Below, in pieces: positions 27,915-37,503 of a DNA stretch of 64,000 bases. The stretch comes from Edwardsiella hoshinae NBRC 105699 = ATCC 33379 (lineage in GTDB: Bacteria; Pseudomonadota; Gammaproteobacteria; Enterobacterales; Enterobacteriaceae), in assembly GCF_000474215.1 (NCBI RefSeq), contig NZ_BAUC01000016.1:18066-82065 (forward strand), written 5' to 3'. The position numbers and the translations under genes were made by a program. Under the pieces are notes generated by a model. The model saw only the letters and a program-made list of their open reading frames with translations, was not told the origin of the DNA and ran no database searches. Each line of letters opens with the position of its first letter. Positions within the stretch are counted from its first letter, which is position 1.

Positions 27915-29147
27915 ATGTCGCGTTCTCCCTCCGCGCCGCAAGCGCATTTTCATATGATGGCCAAGCCGGCGAGTTATCGTTGCAACTTGCGCTGTCACTA
28001 CTGCTTCTACCTGGAGAAGGAGACGGTGGTGCCGCAACAGGCAGGCGCGCGCGCGGCGGAGACGATGAGCGATGCCACACTGCGCCGTTATGTGCGCGAC
28101 TATATTCAGTCGCACGCGGGCGATCAGGTCGATTTCGCTTGGCAGGGCGGTGAACCGATGCTGGCGGGATTGCCGTTTTACCAGCAGGCGGTGGCCTACC
28201 AGAAGAAGTATGCCGACGGTAAGACCATCACCAACAGCTTTCAGACTAACGGTATCGCCATCAATAGCCAGTGGGCCGACTTCTTTGCCGAGCAGCAGTT
28301 CCTGATTGGTATCTCGGTGGATGGCTTGGCCGCGGTGCATAACCGTTATCGTATCGCCGCTCAGGGACAACCCACTTTCGATCGCGTCTGTCGCGCGATC
28401 GAAACCTTGCGTAACCACCAGGTGGCGTTCAATACCTTGACGGTGGTGAATGATCAGAACTGGGACAAAGGCCGCCAGACCTATGAGGCGCTCAAGGCGC
28501 TGGGGTCGACGTTCATGCAGTTTATCCCGCTGGTGGAGGTCGATGCGGCCATCGGTTGTAGCCAGGGGCGTCACTATTCGCCGCCTGCGTCGCCGACGAT
28601 GGCGCCATTTAGCGTGCCGGCGCATGGCTATGGTCAATTTATGAGCGACGTCTTTGACGCCTGGGTCACCCAGGATGTGGGGCGTTATTACGTGCGAGAG
28701 TTCGACAGTCTACTCGGGGTATGGATGGGCTATCCCGCCTCGACCTGTGTACAGGCGGCGACCTGTGGTCAGGCGCTGATCATCGAAGCCAGCGGTGATG
28801 TTTACAGCTGCGACCATTTCGTCTATCCCGCTAACCGTTTGGGTAACATCGCCGATACACCTCTGGTGAAGTTAGCGACCTCGACGCGCCAGCAGCGTTT
28901 CGGTCAGGCCAAACAGGATAAGCTGACGACGCGCTGTCAACAGTGTCCGGTACGTCCGCTCTGTCATGGCGGCTGTCCTAAACATCGCATCATGGGCTTG
29001 CCCGATGAGCGCCAGCGGCACAATTACCTGTGTCCCTCCTACTTGCACTTTTTTACTCATACCGCCCAGGCGATGCAGATGATGCAGGCGGTGATCCGGC
29101 GCGGCGGTGTGGCGGCGGATGTGATGCCTTTACTTAAGCATGCATAA
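27915..29147 (+). CDS. Anaerobic sulfatase-maturating enzyme (anSME), radical SAM
   Basis: A 410-residue radical-SAM/SPASM protein that oxidises the active-site Cys (or Ser) of sulfatases to formylglycine without oxygen. The radical-SAM cysteines are Cys23, Cys27 and Cys30 (CNLRCHYC). The GGEPML motif follows (about residues 80-85). Auxiliary cluster cysteines are in the C-terminal SPASM part (GDVYSCDHFVYP and CQQCPVRPLCHGGCPKHR). The ATG at 27915 follows GGGG. It lies 14 bp upstream of the sulfatase that is its presumed client. It can mature Cys-type sulfatases before export. Confidence 0.9.
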   Translation: MSRSPSAPQAHFHMMAKPASYRCNLRCHYCFYLEKETVVPQQAGARAAETMSDATLRRYVRDYIQSHAGDQVDFAWQGGEPMLAGLPFYQQAVAYQKKYADGKTITNSFQTNGIAINSQWADFFAEQQFLIGISVDGLAAVHNRYRIAAQGQPTFDRVCRAIETLRNHQVAFNTLTVVNDQNWDKGRQTYEALKALGSTFMQFIPLVEVDAAIGCSQGRHYSPPASPTMAPFSVPAHGYGQFMSDVFDAWVTQDVGRYYVREFDSLLGVWMGYPASTCVQAATCGQALIIEASGDVYSCDHFVYPANRLGNIADTPLVKLATSTRQQRFGQAKQDKLTTRCQQCPVRPLCHGGCPKHRIMGLPDERQRHNYLCPSYLHFFTHTAQAMQMMQAVIRRGGVAADVMPLLKHA

Positions 29148-29161
29148 TAACGGAGTTGGCA

Positions 29162-30778
29162 ATGACGTTTTTCAGTAGCAAGAAGAAGCAGTTGGCGGGG
29201 TTGGTAGCCGCGGCCTGCCTGTGCGGCGCCGCAACCACGCAGGCGGCCCCTACGGCGGAGGCGAAGCGCCCCAACGTCCTGTTGGTGATCATGGACGATC
29301 TGGGTACGGGACAACTGGATTTTGCGTTGGATGCGCTGGACCCTAAGGCGTTAGCGCAGCGTCCCGTCGCCACGCGCTATCAGGGCGATCTGGATAAGAT
29401 GATCGATGCGGCGCGTCGGGCCATGCCCAACGTGGCTCAGTTGGCAAACCAAGGGGTGAAGATGACGAACGCCTTCGTCGCCCATCCCGTGTGCGGCCCG
29501 TCGCGCGCTGGCATCTTTACCGGTCGTTACCCGGCCAGTTTCGGAACCTACAGTAACGATGATGCGTTGCTCGGGGTACCGTTGGATATCAAACTGCTGC
29601 CTGCACTGTTCCAAGAAAACGGCTATGCGACCGCCAATATCGGCAAGTGGCACAACGCGCGTATCGAAAAGAAAAATTATATCGATAAGGCCGATCAGAC
29701 CCGTGACTATCACGACAACATGATCTCCATCAGCGCACCGGGCTACGGGCCGGAGGAGCGTGGCTTCGATTACTCCTACAGCTACTATGCCTCCGGGGCG
29801 GCGCTGTGGAACTCGCCGGCCATCTGGCAAAACGGCAAGAATATCGCCGCACCGGGCTACCTGACCCATAACCTGACCAACGAAACCTTGAAGTTCCTCG
29901 ATGAGAATAAGGGAAAACCCTTCTTTATCAGCCTGGCCTACAGCGTTCCGCACATCCCGTTGGAGCAGGCTTCACCGGCGCGCTACATGGATAAATTCGC
30001 CACCGGCAATGTCGAGGCGGACAAATACTTCGCCGCCATCAACGCCGCGGATGAAGGCATCGGTGAGATCATCGCACGCCTGAAAGCGCTTGGTGAGCTG
30101 GATAATACGCTGATTTTCTTTATTTCCGATAACGGGGCAGTGCATGAGTCGCCGATGCCGCTCAACGGTATGGATCGTGGCTTCAAGGGACAGATGTTTA
30201 ACGGTGGGGTGCATGTTCCCTTCATCGCCTACTGGCCGAAACACATTCCGGCCGGGACGCAGAGTAACGTGATGGTCAGCGCCATCGACATCCTGCCGAC
30301 GGCGCTGAAGGCTGCCGGGATCACCATTCCCGACAGCATGAAGGTGGACGGGCGCGACATCCTGCCGCAGTTGAGCGGCAAGGCGCAGACCTCGCCGCAC
30401 CGTTACTTGTACTGGGCCGGCCCGGGGGCCAAGCATTACAGCGAAGAGAACCAGCCGTTCTGGTTCGACTACTGGAAGTGGATCAGCTATGAGGCACCGC
30501 AGCCACCGAAGAACCCCAATCTTGAAAAGCTTTCTCCCTCATCGTGGGCGGTGCGCGACGGGGAGTGGACGCTCTACTTCTATGACGACGGTAGCGACAA
30601 GGTTCAACTGTTTAACGATCGCCTCGACCCGGCCGAATCACAGGATCTGGCGGCTAAATACCCGCAGCGCGTGGCCGAGATGAAAGCGGCCTACCATGCC
30701 TGGATCAAGACCAAGCCGAAGCCGGTCGCCTGGGGACAGGATCGCTACCATATCTTGGAGCAGTCTGCCCGCGGTTAA
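29162..30778 (+). CDS. Periplasmic Cys-type sulfatase
   Basis: A 538-residue type I (S1) sulfatase precursor. A signal peptide occupies residues 1 to about 30 (basic KKKQ, hydrophobic core, TQAAP). The metal-binding MDDLGTGQLD is near residue 44. The formylglycine motif is CGPSRAGIFTGR with Cys111. Further active-site segments are IGKWHN, FISLAYSVPHIPLE and DNGAVHES. The Cys motif matches the anSME encoded just upstream. The ATG at 29162 is used. Substrate cannot be read from sequence; the cluster context suggests a sulfated GalNAc-containing glycan. A strong terminator follows. Confidence 0.88.
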   Translation: MTFFSSKKKQLAGLVAAACLCGAATTQAAPTAEAKRPNVLLVIMDDLGTGQLDFALDALDPKALAQRPVATRYQGDLDKMIDAARRAMPNVAQLANQGVKMTNAFVAHPVCGPSRAGIFTGRYPASFGTYSNDDALLGVPLDIKLLPALFQENGYATANIGKWHNARIEKKNYIDKADQTRDYHDNMISISAPGYGPEERGFDYSYSYYASGAALWNSPAIWQNGKNIAAPGYLTHNLTNETLKFLDENKGKPFFISLAYSVPHIPLEQASPARYMDKFATGNVEADKYFAAINAADEGIGEIIARLKALGELDNTLIFFISDNGAVHESPMPLNGMDRGFKGQMFNGGVHVPFIAYWPKHIPAGTQSNVMVSAIDILPTALKAAGITIPDSMKVDGRDILPQLSGKAQTSPHRYLYWAGPGAKHYSEENQPFWFDYWKWISYEAPQPPKNPNLEKLSPSSWAVRDGEWTLYFYDDGSDKVQLFNDRLDPAESQDLAAKYPQRVAEMKAAYHAWIKTKPKPVAWGQDRYHILEQSARG

Positions 30779-30788
30779 GCTCTGTATC

Positions 30789-30820
30789 GGGGCAGCGTCA
30801 TGCACGCTGCCCCTTTTTTT
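30789..30820 (+). terminator. Strong rho-independent terminator after the sulfatase
   Basis: GGGGCAGCGT (30789-30798), loop CATGC, ACGCTGCCCC (30804-30813), then seven Ts (30814-30820). This is a perfect 10-bp stem. It separates the sulfatase from the DUF2264-like gene, so the latter needs read-through or its own promoter. Confidence 0.85.
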
Positions 30821-30845
30821 GACTTTTTTCAGCGAAGGAACCGAA

Positions 30846-32336
30846 ATGGCGCAAAAGAAAATCGACGGCGCGCCGCGTCCGCTCATCCCCTACGAACATC
30901 CCGATGCGCAGATGTATTTGCGCTTACTGCGTGAACGCCTGATCCGCCTGCGCTGGCGTAAGCGGGCCTACACGCGTAACGACGCCGCCCTGCGGGCCTG
31001 TTTTGCCGACGATAGCCGGCCGTTGGAGCAGCAGTGCGACATGCTGGTGCGCTATGTCGCCGAGGCGTTTGTCCACTATGCAGTATGGGATTACAGCCAC
31101 GCCTACTACCCAGGGCGCCCCAGCCAGCAGAATGCGCGCACCGATGCGATGGAGGGATGCAGCCGGGTTCTGCCGACGCTGGCCGCTTGGTTGCACGGCG
31201 CGCTCAGCCAGGCGAAGGGCAGTGTATTGAGCGGGCTGAATGGCCAACGCTGGGATATCGCTGATCTACTGAGCCGGGCCTTTCTGGCCGGCACCGATCC
31301 GGCACATCCCGGTTATTGGGGGACGCTGCATGATTACGATCAGCGCATCTGTGAGAGCGCCGATCTGGCATTGGCGCTATGGCTGAGTAAGCGCTGGGTG
31401 TGGGCGCATTACGATGCGCGCCAACGTGAACAGATCCTGGCTTGGTTCGCGCAGGTGCCGGCACGGCAGACGGTAGACAACAATTGGCATTTGTTCGGGT
31501 TAACGGTCGAGATGGTATTACGCGATCTGCGCGGTGAGGGGGAGGTCGATCAGCAAAAATACCAACGTATTAAGGAATTCCATGTCGGCGAAGGTTGGTT
31601 CCGTGATGGCGCACGCGGCAACTATGACTATTACAATGCCTGGGGTTTCCATTACTCCCTGTATTGGCTAAATCAGATCGATCCACAATTCGATCGGGCC
31701 TTTATTCAGCAGGCCTTGCAGCAGTTTAACGCGGGTTATCGCCATCTGCTTACCCCCCAGGGCATCGCCTTCTTCGGACGTAGCGCCTGTTATCGTCTGG
31801 CCGCCGCCGCACCGCTACTGGCCGAGGCCAGCCAAACACCCACGCCCGCCACCCTTGGCGTCGCCAAACGGGCGTTGGCCTCGACACTACGCTACTTCAT
31901 CGCCAACGGCGCGATGCGCGCCGGCGCGCCGACCCAAGGGCTGTTCGCCGACGATGCCCGCCTGGTGGACAACTACAGCGGACCGGCCAGCAGCTTCTGG
32001 TCGCTGCGCGCCTTGAATATTGCCTTGTACAGCGCGCCACAAAACGGGTTATGGCAAGTGCCGGAACAGCCATTGCCGATCGAGCAGGCGGATTTTTCCT
32101 TGTGTATCGAAGCGACGGGGATGCAGGTGTTTGGCTGTCGCGAGACGGGCGAAAGCGTGGTGGTGTTCCGCCATGACTATACCCAGGAACAGACACCGCT
32201 TAGCCGTCGCTTGAGCCGCCAACGGCCATGGCCGTGGCTATTGGAACGTCTGACTGGGCGCGCCGAGCGGCCAAAAAACAACCTGCTGCGAAAAGGGGTC
32301 ACCTGCTATAGTTCGAAAATGGATCTTTACTTTTAG
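30846..32336 (+). CDS. DUF2264-like alpha/alpha-barrel protein
   Basis: A 496-residue protein without signal peptide or membrane segment, hence cytoplasmic. Segments QTVDNNWHLFGLTVEMVLR, GWFRDGARGNYDYYNAWGFHYSLYWL and FFGRSACYRLAAAAPL fit the DUF2264 family, predicted to fold as an alpha/alpha toroid like GH88/GH105 enzymes. Some relatives may be uronidases, but the activity is not established here and I do not assign one. The ATG at 30846 has an AAGGAA ribosome site; upstream in-frame residues run through the terminator and are rejected. Context between a sulfatase and kbaY suggests a role on a glycan fragment. Confidence 0.68.
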   Translation: MAQKKIDGAPRPLIPYEHPDAQMYLRLLRERLIRLRWRKRAYTRNDAALRACFADDSRPLEQQCDMLVRYVAEAFVHYAVWDYSHAYYPGRPSQQNARTDAMEGCSRVLPTLAAWLHGALSQAKGSVLSGLNGQRWDIADLLSRAFLAGTDPAHPGYWGTLHDYDQRICESADLALALWLSKRWVWAHYDARQREQILAWFAQVPARQTVDNNWHLFGLTVEMVLRDLRGEGEVDQQKYQRIKEFHVGEGWFRDGARGNYDYYNAWGFHYSLYWLNQIDPQFDRAFIQQALQQFNAGYRHLLTPQGIAFFGRSACYRLAAAAPLLAEASQTPTPATLGVAKRALASTLRYFIANGAMRAGAPTQGLFADDARLVDNYSGPASSFWSLRALNIALYSAPQNGLWQVPEQPLPIEQADFSLCIEATGMQVFGCRETGESVVVFRHDYTQEQTPLSRRLSRQRPWPWLLERLTGRAERPKNNLLRKGVTCYSSKMDLYF

Positions 32337-32356
32337 TTTCGCCGGGTGGAGTCACA

Positions 32357-32410
32357 CTTTTATTGTCTTTTGAATGTTTTCTTTGTTTTATTTTAATGAT
32401 TAAATGAAAG
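32357..32410 (+). promoter_or_regulatory. CTTT-rich putative AgaR operator before kbaY
   Basis: A T-rich stretch with CTTTTATTGTCTTTTG, TTTTCTTTG and a GAAAG at 32406-32410, directly upstream of kbaY. It resembles the CTTT-repeat structure of the other cluster promoters but lacks the exact TTGCTTTCG core. Confidence 0.35.
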
Positions 32411-32417
32411 CAGATGA

Positions 32418-33290
<873 letters not shown>

Positions 33291-33302
33291 GAGGAGATGA
33301 GC

Positions 33303-33884
33303 ATGACGAAGCGCGTTGCCGTACTGCTGGCGCATGGTTTTGAAGAGGGCGAGGCGGTGGTGTTTATCGACATCATGCGTCGTCTGGACATTCAGGTCGA
33401 TATCCTCTCGTGCGAAGAAAGCCTGGCATTGAATAGCTATTTTGCCACGCCGATCCAGGCCGATGCCTTATTGGCCGATCGCCAAGAGACCCTGTATGAC
33501 GCGGTGATGATGCCGGGAGGGCCTCAGGGCACCGACCGCCTCAACGCCAACGTGCAGGTCTTGGCGTTCTTGCGTCGTCACATCGCCGCCGATAAGTATA
33601 TCTGCGCGTTGTGCTCCTCCGGCGCCAAGGTGTTGGCGGCGCACGGCTTACTGGCGGGCCGACGCTATAGCACCGGGGATAAGTTGGCGGAGCGTTTCGC
33701 CGACGGCGAGTATGTCGATCGCGACGTGGTGGTCGATGGCCGCTTCATCTCGGCCAAAGGGCTGGGGGTGAGCTTTGAATTCGCCTTTACCGTGGCACGC
33801 CACTTATTGGCTGACAATGTTGCTAAGGTTGATGCTCAGGCCAGCCATATCTATTTTCGTCGTTGGCCGTTGTCTGACGATTAA
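33303..33884 (+). CDS. DJ-1/PfpI family protein
   Basis: A 193-residue DJ-1/PfpI superfamily protein. The family contains glyoxalases or deglycases, chaperones and proteases. The nucleophile-elbow cysteine is Cys104 in CALCSSGAKVLAAHG. The conserved Glu lies in AHGFEEGEAV near residue 15, and the PGGPQGTD loop is present. The ATG at 33303 is preferred over 33297 because AGAGGAG lies 6 bases upstream of it. It follows kbaY by 12 bp and so is co-transcribed, ending the cluster before a terminator. Its substrate is unknown; a reactive keto-sugar or methylglyoxal-type by-product would fit. That is inference. Confidence 0.75.
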   Translation: MTKRVAVLLAHGFEEGEAVVFIDIMRRLDIQVDILSCEESLALNSYFATPIQADALLADRQETLYDAVMMPGGPQGTDRLNANVQVLAFLRRHIAADKYICALCSSGAKVLAAHGLLAGRRYSTGDKLAERFADGEYVDRDVVVDGRFISAKGLGVSFEFAFTVARHLLADNVAKVDAQASHIYFRRWPLSDD

Positions 33885-33924
33885 CCGTTTGCCGAAGCGT
33901 TGTTAGGGGTAATTTTGACTGTGG

Positions 33925-33956
33925 CGGTATCACCGACGGTGATACCGTTTTTTTTT
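33925..33956 (+). terminator. Rho-independent terminator ending the amino-sugar cluster
   Basis: CGGTATCACC (33925-33934), loop GAC, GGTGATACCG (33938-33947), then nine Ts (33948-33956). Perfect 10-bp stem. Confidence 0.9.
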
Positions 33957-34000
33957 GCGCGCACGTACTTATCCTCGGATGAGCGCTGCGTGTTGTTATG

Positions 34001-34017
34001 TTTCGTTTGCTTTTCAG
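34001..34017 (+). promoter_or_regulatory. AgaR-like TTTCGTTT motif after the cluster
   Basis: TTTCGTTTGCTTTTCAG, similar to the boxes in front of agaR. It sits in the 346 bp between the cluster terminator and yajD with no downstream cluster gene, so it may be fortuitous or an auxiliary looping site. Confidence 0.25.
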
Positions 34018-34198
34018 TATGGGGCATGATGGGGGCAGACGGTAATCCATCGCAGGTCGATTAGCGTGTTTACGCCCGCCGCCATCGCGTCAACGATACG
34101 CCGCGCGCACTGATCGCGCGAGGAAAGGTAGGGAGCCCGCATTACAACGGTGGACGCCCGGGCGCGAATGCACCCGGCTACTGCCGCCCTCGCTGAGA

Positions 34199-34223
34199 GG
34201 GGGACGCGTGGAGCGCGTCCCCC
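34199..34223 (-). terminator. Hairpin downstream of yajD
   Basis: GGGGGACGCG (34199-34208), loop TGGAG, CGCGTCCCCC (34214-34223): a perfect 10-bp stem starting 7 bases past the yajD stop on the minus strand. No good T-run follows, so it is a terminator-like structure. Confidence 0.5.
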
Positions 34224-34230
34224 GTCACGG

Positions 34231-34578
34231 TTATTTCTTTCCTGCCATCCGGCTTTTCAGATCGGCAAAGGGGTTATAGGTGGCGACGCCGACGTCCTGC
34301 TGGGCATCCTCACCCGCGACCACCTGGCTGCCATATTCATCGGCCTCGGTATACTTAGCGTGCTCATGATCATGACAATACAGGCACAACAACTCCCAGT
34401 TGCTGCCATCGGCCGGGTTATTGGTGTGATCGTGATCGAGATGGTGTACCGTCAGTTCCCGCAGGTTGGAGTAGACGAATTCGCGGGCACAGCGGCCACA
34501 GACCCAGGGAAATAGTTTCAGGGCTTGCTCACGGTAACCGCTTTCCAAGCGGGCATAGTTTTTCGGGATGATGGCCAT
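34231..34578 (-). CDS. yajD: HNH nuclease-family protein YajD
   Basis: A 115-residue HNH-fold protein. The core is ELTVHHLDHDHTNNPADGSNWELLCLYCHDHEHAK, with HH, N and H residues of the beta-beta-alpha-metal site. Two CxxC pairs (CGRC and CLYC) probably bind zinc. Length and sequence correspond to E. coli YajD, of unknown physiological role. It starts at the ATG at 34578. It stands alone between the amino-sugar cluster and a chemoreceptor. Confidence 0.88.
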   Translation of the reverse strand: MAIIPKNYARLESGYREQALKLFPWVCGRCAREFVYSNLRELTVHHLDHDHTNNPADGSNWELLCLYCHDHEHAKYTEADEYGSQVVAGEDAQQDVGVATYNPFADLKSRMAGKK

Positions 34579-34694
34579 GAGGCTCTCTCGCTAGCTGACA
34601 ATAGAAGTCCCTATGGTAAGGCAAAGCGGCCAGCTAATCACCTGTGTCGCTACGGCGGTGCGTTAGCGGTGGAGACGCGTTAGCGAGTTTGTTG

Positions 34695-34718
34695 GCGGCA
34701 TGCCGTGTGGCATGCCGC
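34695..34718 (-). terminator. Perfect hairpin downstream of the chemoreceptor
   Basis: GCGGCATGCC (34695-34704), loop GTGT, GGCATGCCGC (34709-34718). It lies 12 bases past the chemoreceptor stop on the minus strand. No T-run, so a terminator role is likely but unproven. Confidence 0.45.
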
Positions 34719-34729
34719 GGTGAGGGCGA

Positions 34730-36400
34730 TTAAAAAGTATCCCAGTTATCGTCGTCTGAGCTCTCCCGTGCCGGAAGCGGCGATTTTTTGGGTGCCGCCG
34801 GTAGCGGGCCGGCGCTTGATGCGGTGGCGCTGCTAGCGATGACGCTTTCTTGCGAGGTGATCTTGAATTGGGCGACCGTCTGGTTTAAGCGATCGGCCTG
34901 CTCTTCCAACGCGCCGGCGGCGGCGGCGGATTGTTCGACCAGGGCAGCGTTCTGCTGCGTTACCTTATCCATCTCGTTGATGGCCTGAGCGATTTGGGCG
35001 ATACCACGACTCTGCTCCTCCGAGGCCGACGAGATCTCCTGCATCGTGTCGGCGATATGGTGCACGGAGGTGACGATGTCGCCCATCGACTGGCTCACAT
35101 TCTCTACCAGCTGATTGCCTTGCTCGACACGGCTGACAGAGGCGTCGATTAGCCCTTTGATCTCCTTGGCGGCTTGAGCGCTGCGCTGTGCCAGGTTGCG
35201 AACCTCACCGGCGACCACGGCGAAACCGCGTCCCTGTTCGCCGGCCCGGGCGGCTTCGACGGCGGCATTGAGCGCCAAGATGTTGGTTTGGAAGGCGATG
35301 CCATCGATCACCCCGGTGATGTCGCCTATTTTGCGTGAACTTTCCGCGATTTCGGTCATGGTGCTGACCATTTTACGCGTGATCTCACCGCCATTGACGG
35401 CGATGGCGGAGGCTTTCTGTACCAGCTCGGTGGCTTCTCGAGCGCTCTCGGCGTTGTTTTTCACCGTACTGGAGATCTGCTCCATGCTAGAGGCGGTCTC
35501 TTCCAGGGAGCTGGCCTGCTCTTCGGTACGGCTAGAGAGATCGTTGTTACCGGCAGCAATCTCCTGAACCCCGGTGAAGATATGATTGGTGCCATTGCGT
35601 ACCGCGCCGACCATGTGTGCCAACTCGTCTCGCATATGGCGCAGTCCCTGCATCAGTTGGCTGATCTCGGTATCGCCACGCGTCTGGATGTCGATGGCCA
35701 GATTGCCATGTGCGATCTCGGCCTGGTAGGCGATCACTTGTTGAATGCGGGCGATGATGTAGCGTTGAACCCAATACATGACCAGCACGGTGATCGCGAT
35801 GAACAGCAGCATAAAGCCGATGGTCAGCGGGATGATTTGATGGTAGTTGGCGGAGGCCGCCTGTGACGCTGGTTGGATGATCTGCTTGGCGACATAGTCG
35901 GAGGCCTCATCCAGGGAGGACATGAAGCCGCTGCTGGAATGGTTCTGCAAGATGCTTTGGAAGCCGTTGATGTCGTTATTCTGAAGGTGTTCGATCATCG
36001 CCACCAGATCGGCGCGCGCCTTGCTATATAATCCCTTGACCTTCTCGGCGCGTCCGTTGTCATGGCCACTGTCGTGGGATAGGGTGTAGAAGTTTTCCAT
36101 TTCCTGATCGACGTCGGTCAGGCGCTGCGGCAAATTATTGAGCGAGGTTCTTGCGTTAGCATCGTTGCCGTGTGCGCTCAACGCCAAGGCATCTTTCATG
36201 ATCTCTTCACGGATTTGGGTGATCGAGGCATAGGCGCGGTCCATGGCCATAATTTGGTTAAATCCCCGCGAGATCTCATCCAGGCGGGTATCGGTAGTGG
36301 AAGCATCGCGTAGGCTCCAAATACCGGAAAAGATCTGTAGGCCGCAGAATAGCGCGAGCACGGCCATCAGACCCCGTGAAATTTTTAAGCGTTCGAACAT
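34730..36400 (-). CDS. Methyl-accepting chemotaxis protein (Tar/Tsr class)
   Basis: A 556-residue transmembrane chemoreceptor. Transmembrane segments lie near residues 9-31 and 190-212 and flank a helical periplasmic ligand domain of four-helix-bundle type. A HAMP domain (about 213-265) follows, then the cytoplasmic coiled-coil signalling domain with the highly conserved tip GIAFQTNILALNAAVEAARAGEQGRGFAVVAGEVR. Methylation helices contain EEQASSLEETASSMEQ. The C-terminal pentapeptide NWDTF is the CheR/CheB tether found on high-abundance receptors. The ligand cannot be deduced. The gene is monocistronic. Confidence 0.92.
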   Translation of the reverse strand: MFERLKISRGLMAVLALFCGLQIFSGIWSLRDASTTDTRLDEISRGFNQIMAMDRAYASITQIREEIMKDALALSAHGNDANARTSLNNLPQRLTDVDQEMENFYTLSHDSGHDNGRAEKVKGLYSKARADLVAMIEHLQNNDINGFQSILQNHSSSGFMSSLDEASDYVAKQIIQPASQAASANYHQIIPLTIGFMLLFIAITVLVMYWVQRYIIARIQQVIAYQAEIAHGNLAIDIQTRGDTEISQLMQGLRHMRDELAHMVGAVRNGTNHIFTGVQEIAAGNNDLSSRTEEQASSLEETASSMEQISSTVKNNAESAREATELVQKASAIAVNGGEITRKMVSTMTEIAESSRKIGDITGVIDGIAFQTNILALNAAVEAARAGEQGRGFAVVAGEVRNLAQRSAQAAKEIKGLIDASVSRVEQGNQLVENVSQSMGDIVTSVHHIADTMQEISSASEEQSRGIAQIAQAINEMDKVTQQNAALVEQSAAAAGALEEQADRLNQTVAQFKITSQESVIASSATASSAGPLPAAPKKSPLPARESSDDDNWDTF

Positions 36401-36600
36401 GGTGTAACCTGTTATAAACAGAATGGGAAAACTACCGATCGAGCCAATGGATCGGAATTAAGGTGTTATTACTGTCGGAAGAGCAAGTAAAAACTTTAAT
36501 GTTTTCGCTAATTAATTAAATCGCCCCTCCGCTCAGTCGGTGGAAGCGCAGCGCGCAGTACGACGGCAGAACAGCGTACTGCGGCAAGGGGAGAGCGTGG

Positions 36601-37503
36601 TTAAGCGTAGCCTAAGGTGCGGCGTAATTCACCGTTCAGCAGGCGTTCGCGCCACCATTGCATGGCGCGTCCGCTCTTGGCAGCCTGCCACCCGACATAG
36701 GCGATCTCATGGGCGGGATGAAAGCTGAGTGGACAGGCAATCAGGGTTTGCTGCGCCAGATAACGTTGTGCGATATGACAGGGCAGATAACCGAAGCCGA
36801 CACCATTAAGTAACAGACTGATTTGGCAGTAGATATCGTAAACGATGAGCGGCGCGTGCAGCGTCTCTGTTGTCGTCTCGCCAGCCTGACGGCCAAGCCG
36901 ATCCCCCATCTCAATGGCGCGGTGTTGGCTGAGCTGGGCGCGGGTGAGCGGCGTGGTGGCGTGGATGAGTGGGTGGCCGGGGGCGACGACCAGCAGACTC
37001 TCGATGCTGCCGAGCGCTTGGTAGACGTAGCCTTCGCGCTCGGGGAGCCGTGCGGCGGTACCGATGATGATATCCGCGCCGTCATCGCGGCCTTCTAGGC
37101 CCGTATGCGCTAGGCGTGAGGGAGCGAGGTGTAGGCGGGTATGACGATGTTGATTGAGGAAGGCCTCAATCGCCGGGTGGAGGATTTCCGGCAGCGTATA
37201 GCCCTCCAAGGCGACGACGATCTCCGTTTCCCAGCCCGATTCGAGCAGTATCGCTTGTTGTTCTAATGCCTGCGCTTCACTTAACAGATGGCGTCCCTTG
37301 TCAAGGATAATCCGCCCGGCCCGGGTGAAGCGCGCGCGATGTCCGCTGCGATCGAGCAGCTGTAAATTTAGGTTACTTTCCAGCTTTTGTACCATATAGC
37401 TCAGAGCCGCCGGCGTTTTATAGAGCGATTGGGCCGCCGCGGCGAAACTGCCGTGACGCTCTAACGCATCCAGGATCAGGAGTACCTCAAGATTTATCCG
37501 CAT
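36601..37503 (-). CDS. LysR-family transcriptional regulator
   Basis: A 300-residue LysR-type regulator. An N-terminal winged helix-turn-helix (about residues 1-60) contains the typical GSFAAAAQSLYKTPAALSYMVQKLESNLNLQLLDRSGHRARFT. The remainder is a periplasmic-binding-protein-like effector domain. N-terminal similarity is to the YhaJ/AllS-like branch, but I cannot name an orthologue. There is no adjacent divergent metabolic gene to suggest an effector: upstream lies 578 bp of AT-rich DNA and then ybiT. Confidence 0.85.
   Translation of the reverse strand: MRINLEVLLILDALERHGSFAAAAQSLYKTPAALSYMVQKLESNLNLQLLDRSGHRARFTRAGRIILDKGRHLLSEAQALEQQAILLESGWETEIVVALEGYTLPEILHPAIEAFLNQHRHTRLHLAPSRLAHTGLEGRDDGADIIIGTAARLPEREGYVYQALGSIESLLVVAPGHPLIHATTPLTRAQLSQHRAIEMGDRLGRQAGETTTETLHAPLIVYDIYCQISLLLNGVGFGYLPCHIAQRYLAQQTLIACPLSFHPAHEIAYVGWQAAKSGRAMQWWRERLLNGELRRTLGYA

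Noticed and set aside
27705..28637. 310-residue minus-strand frame
   Set aside because: Antisense to the anSME gene, spans its promoter and a terminator, and has no ribosome site or homology.
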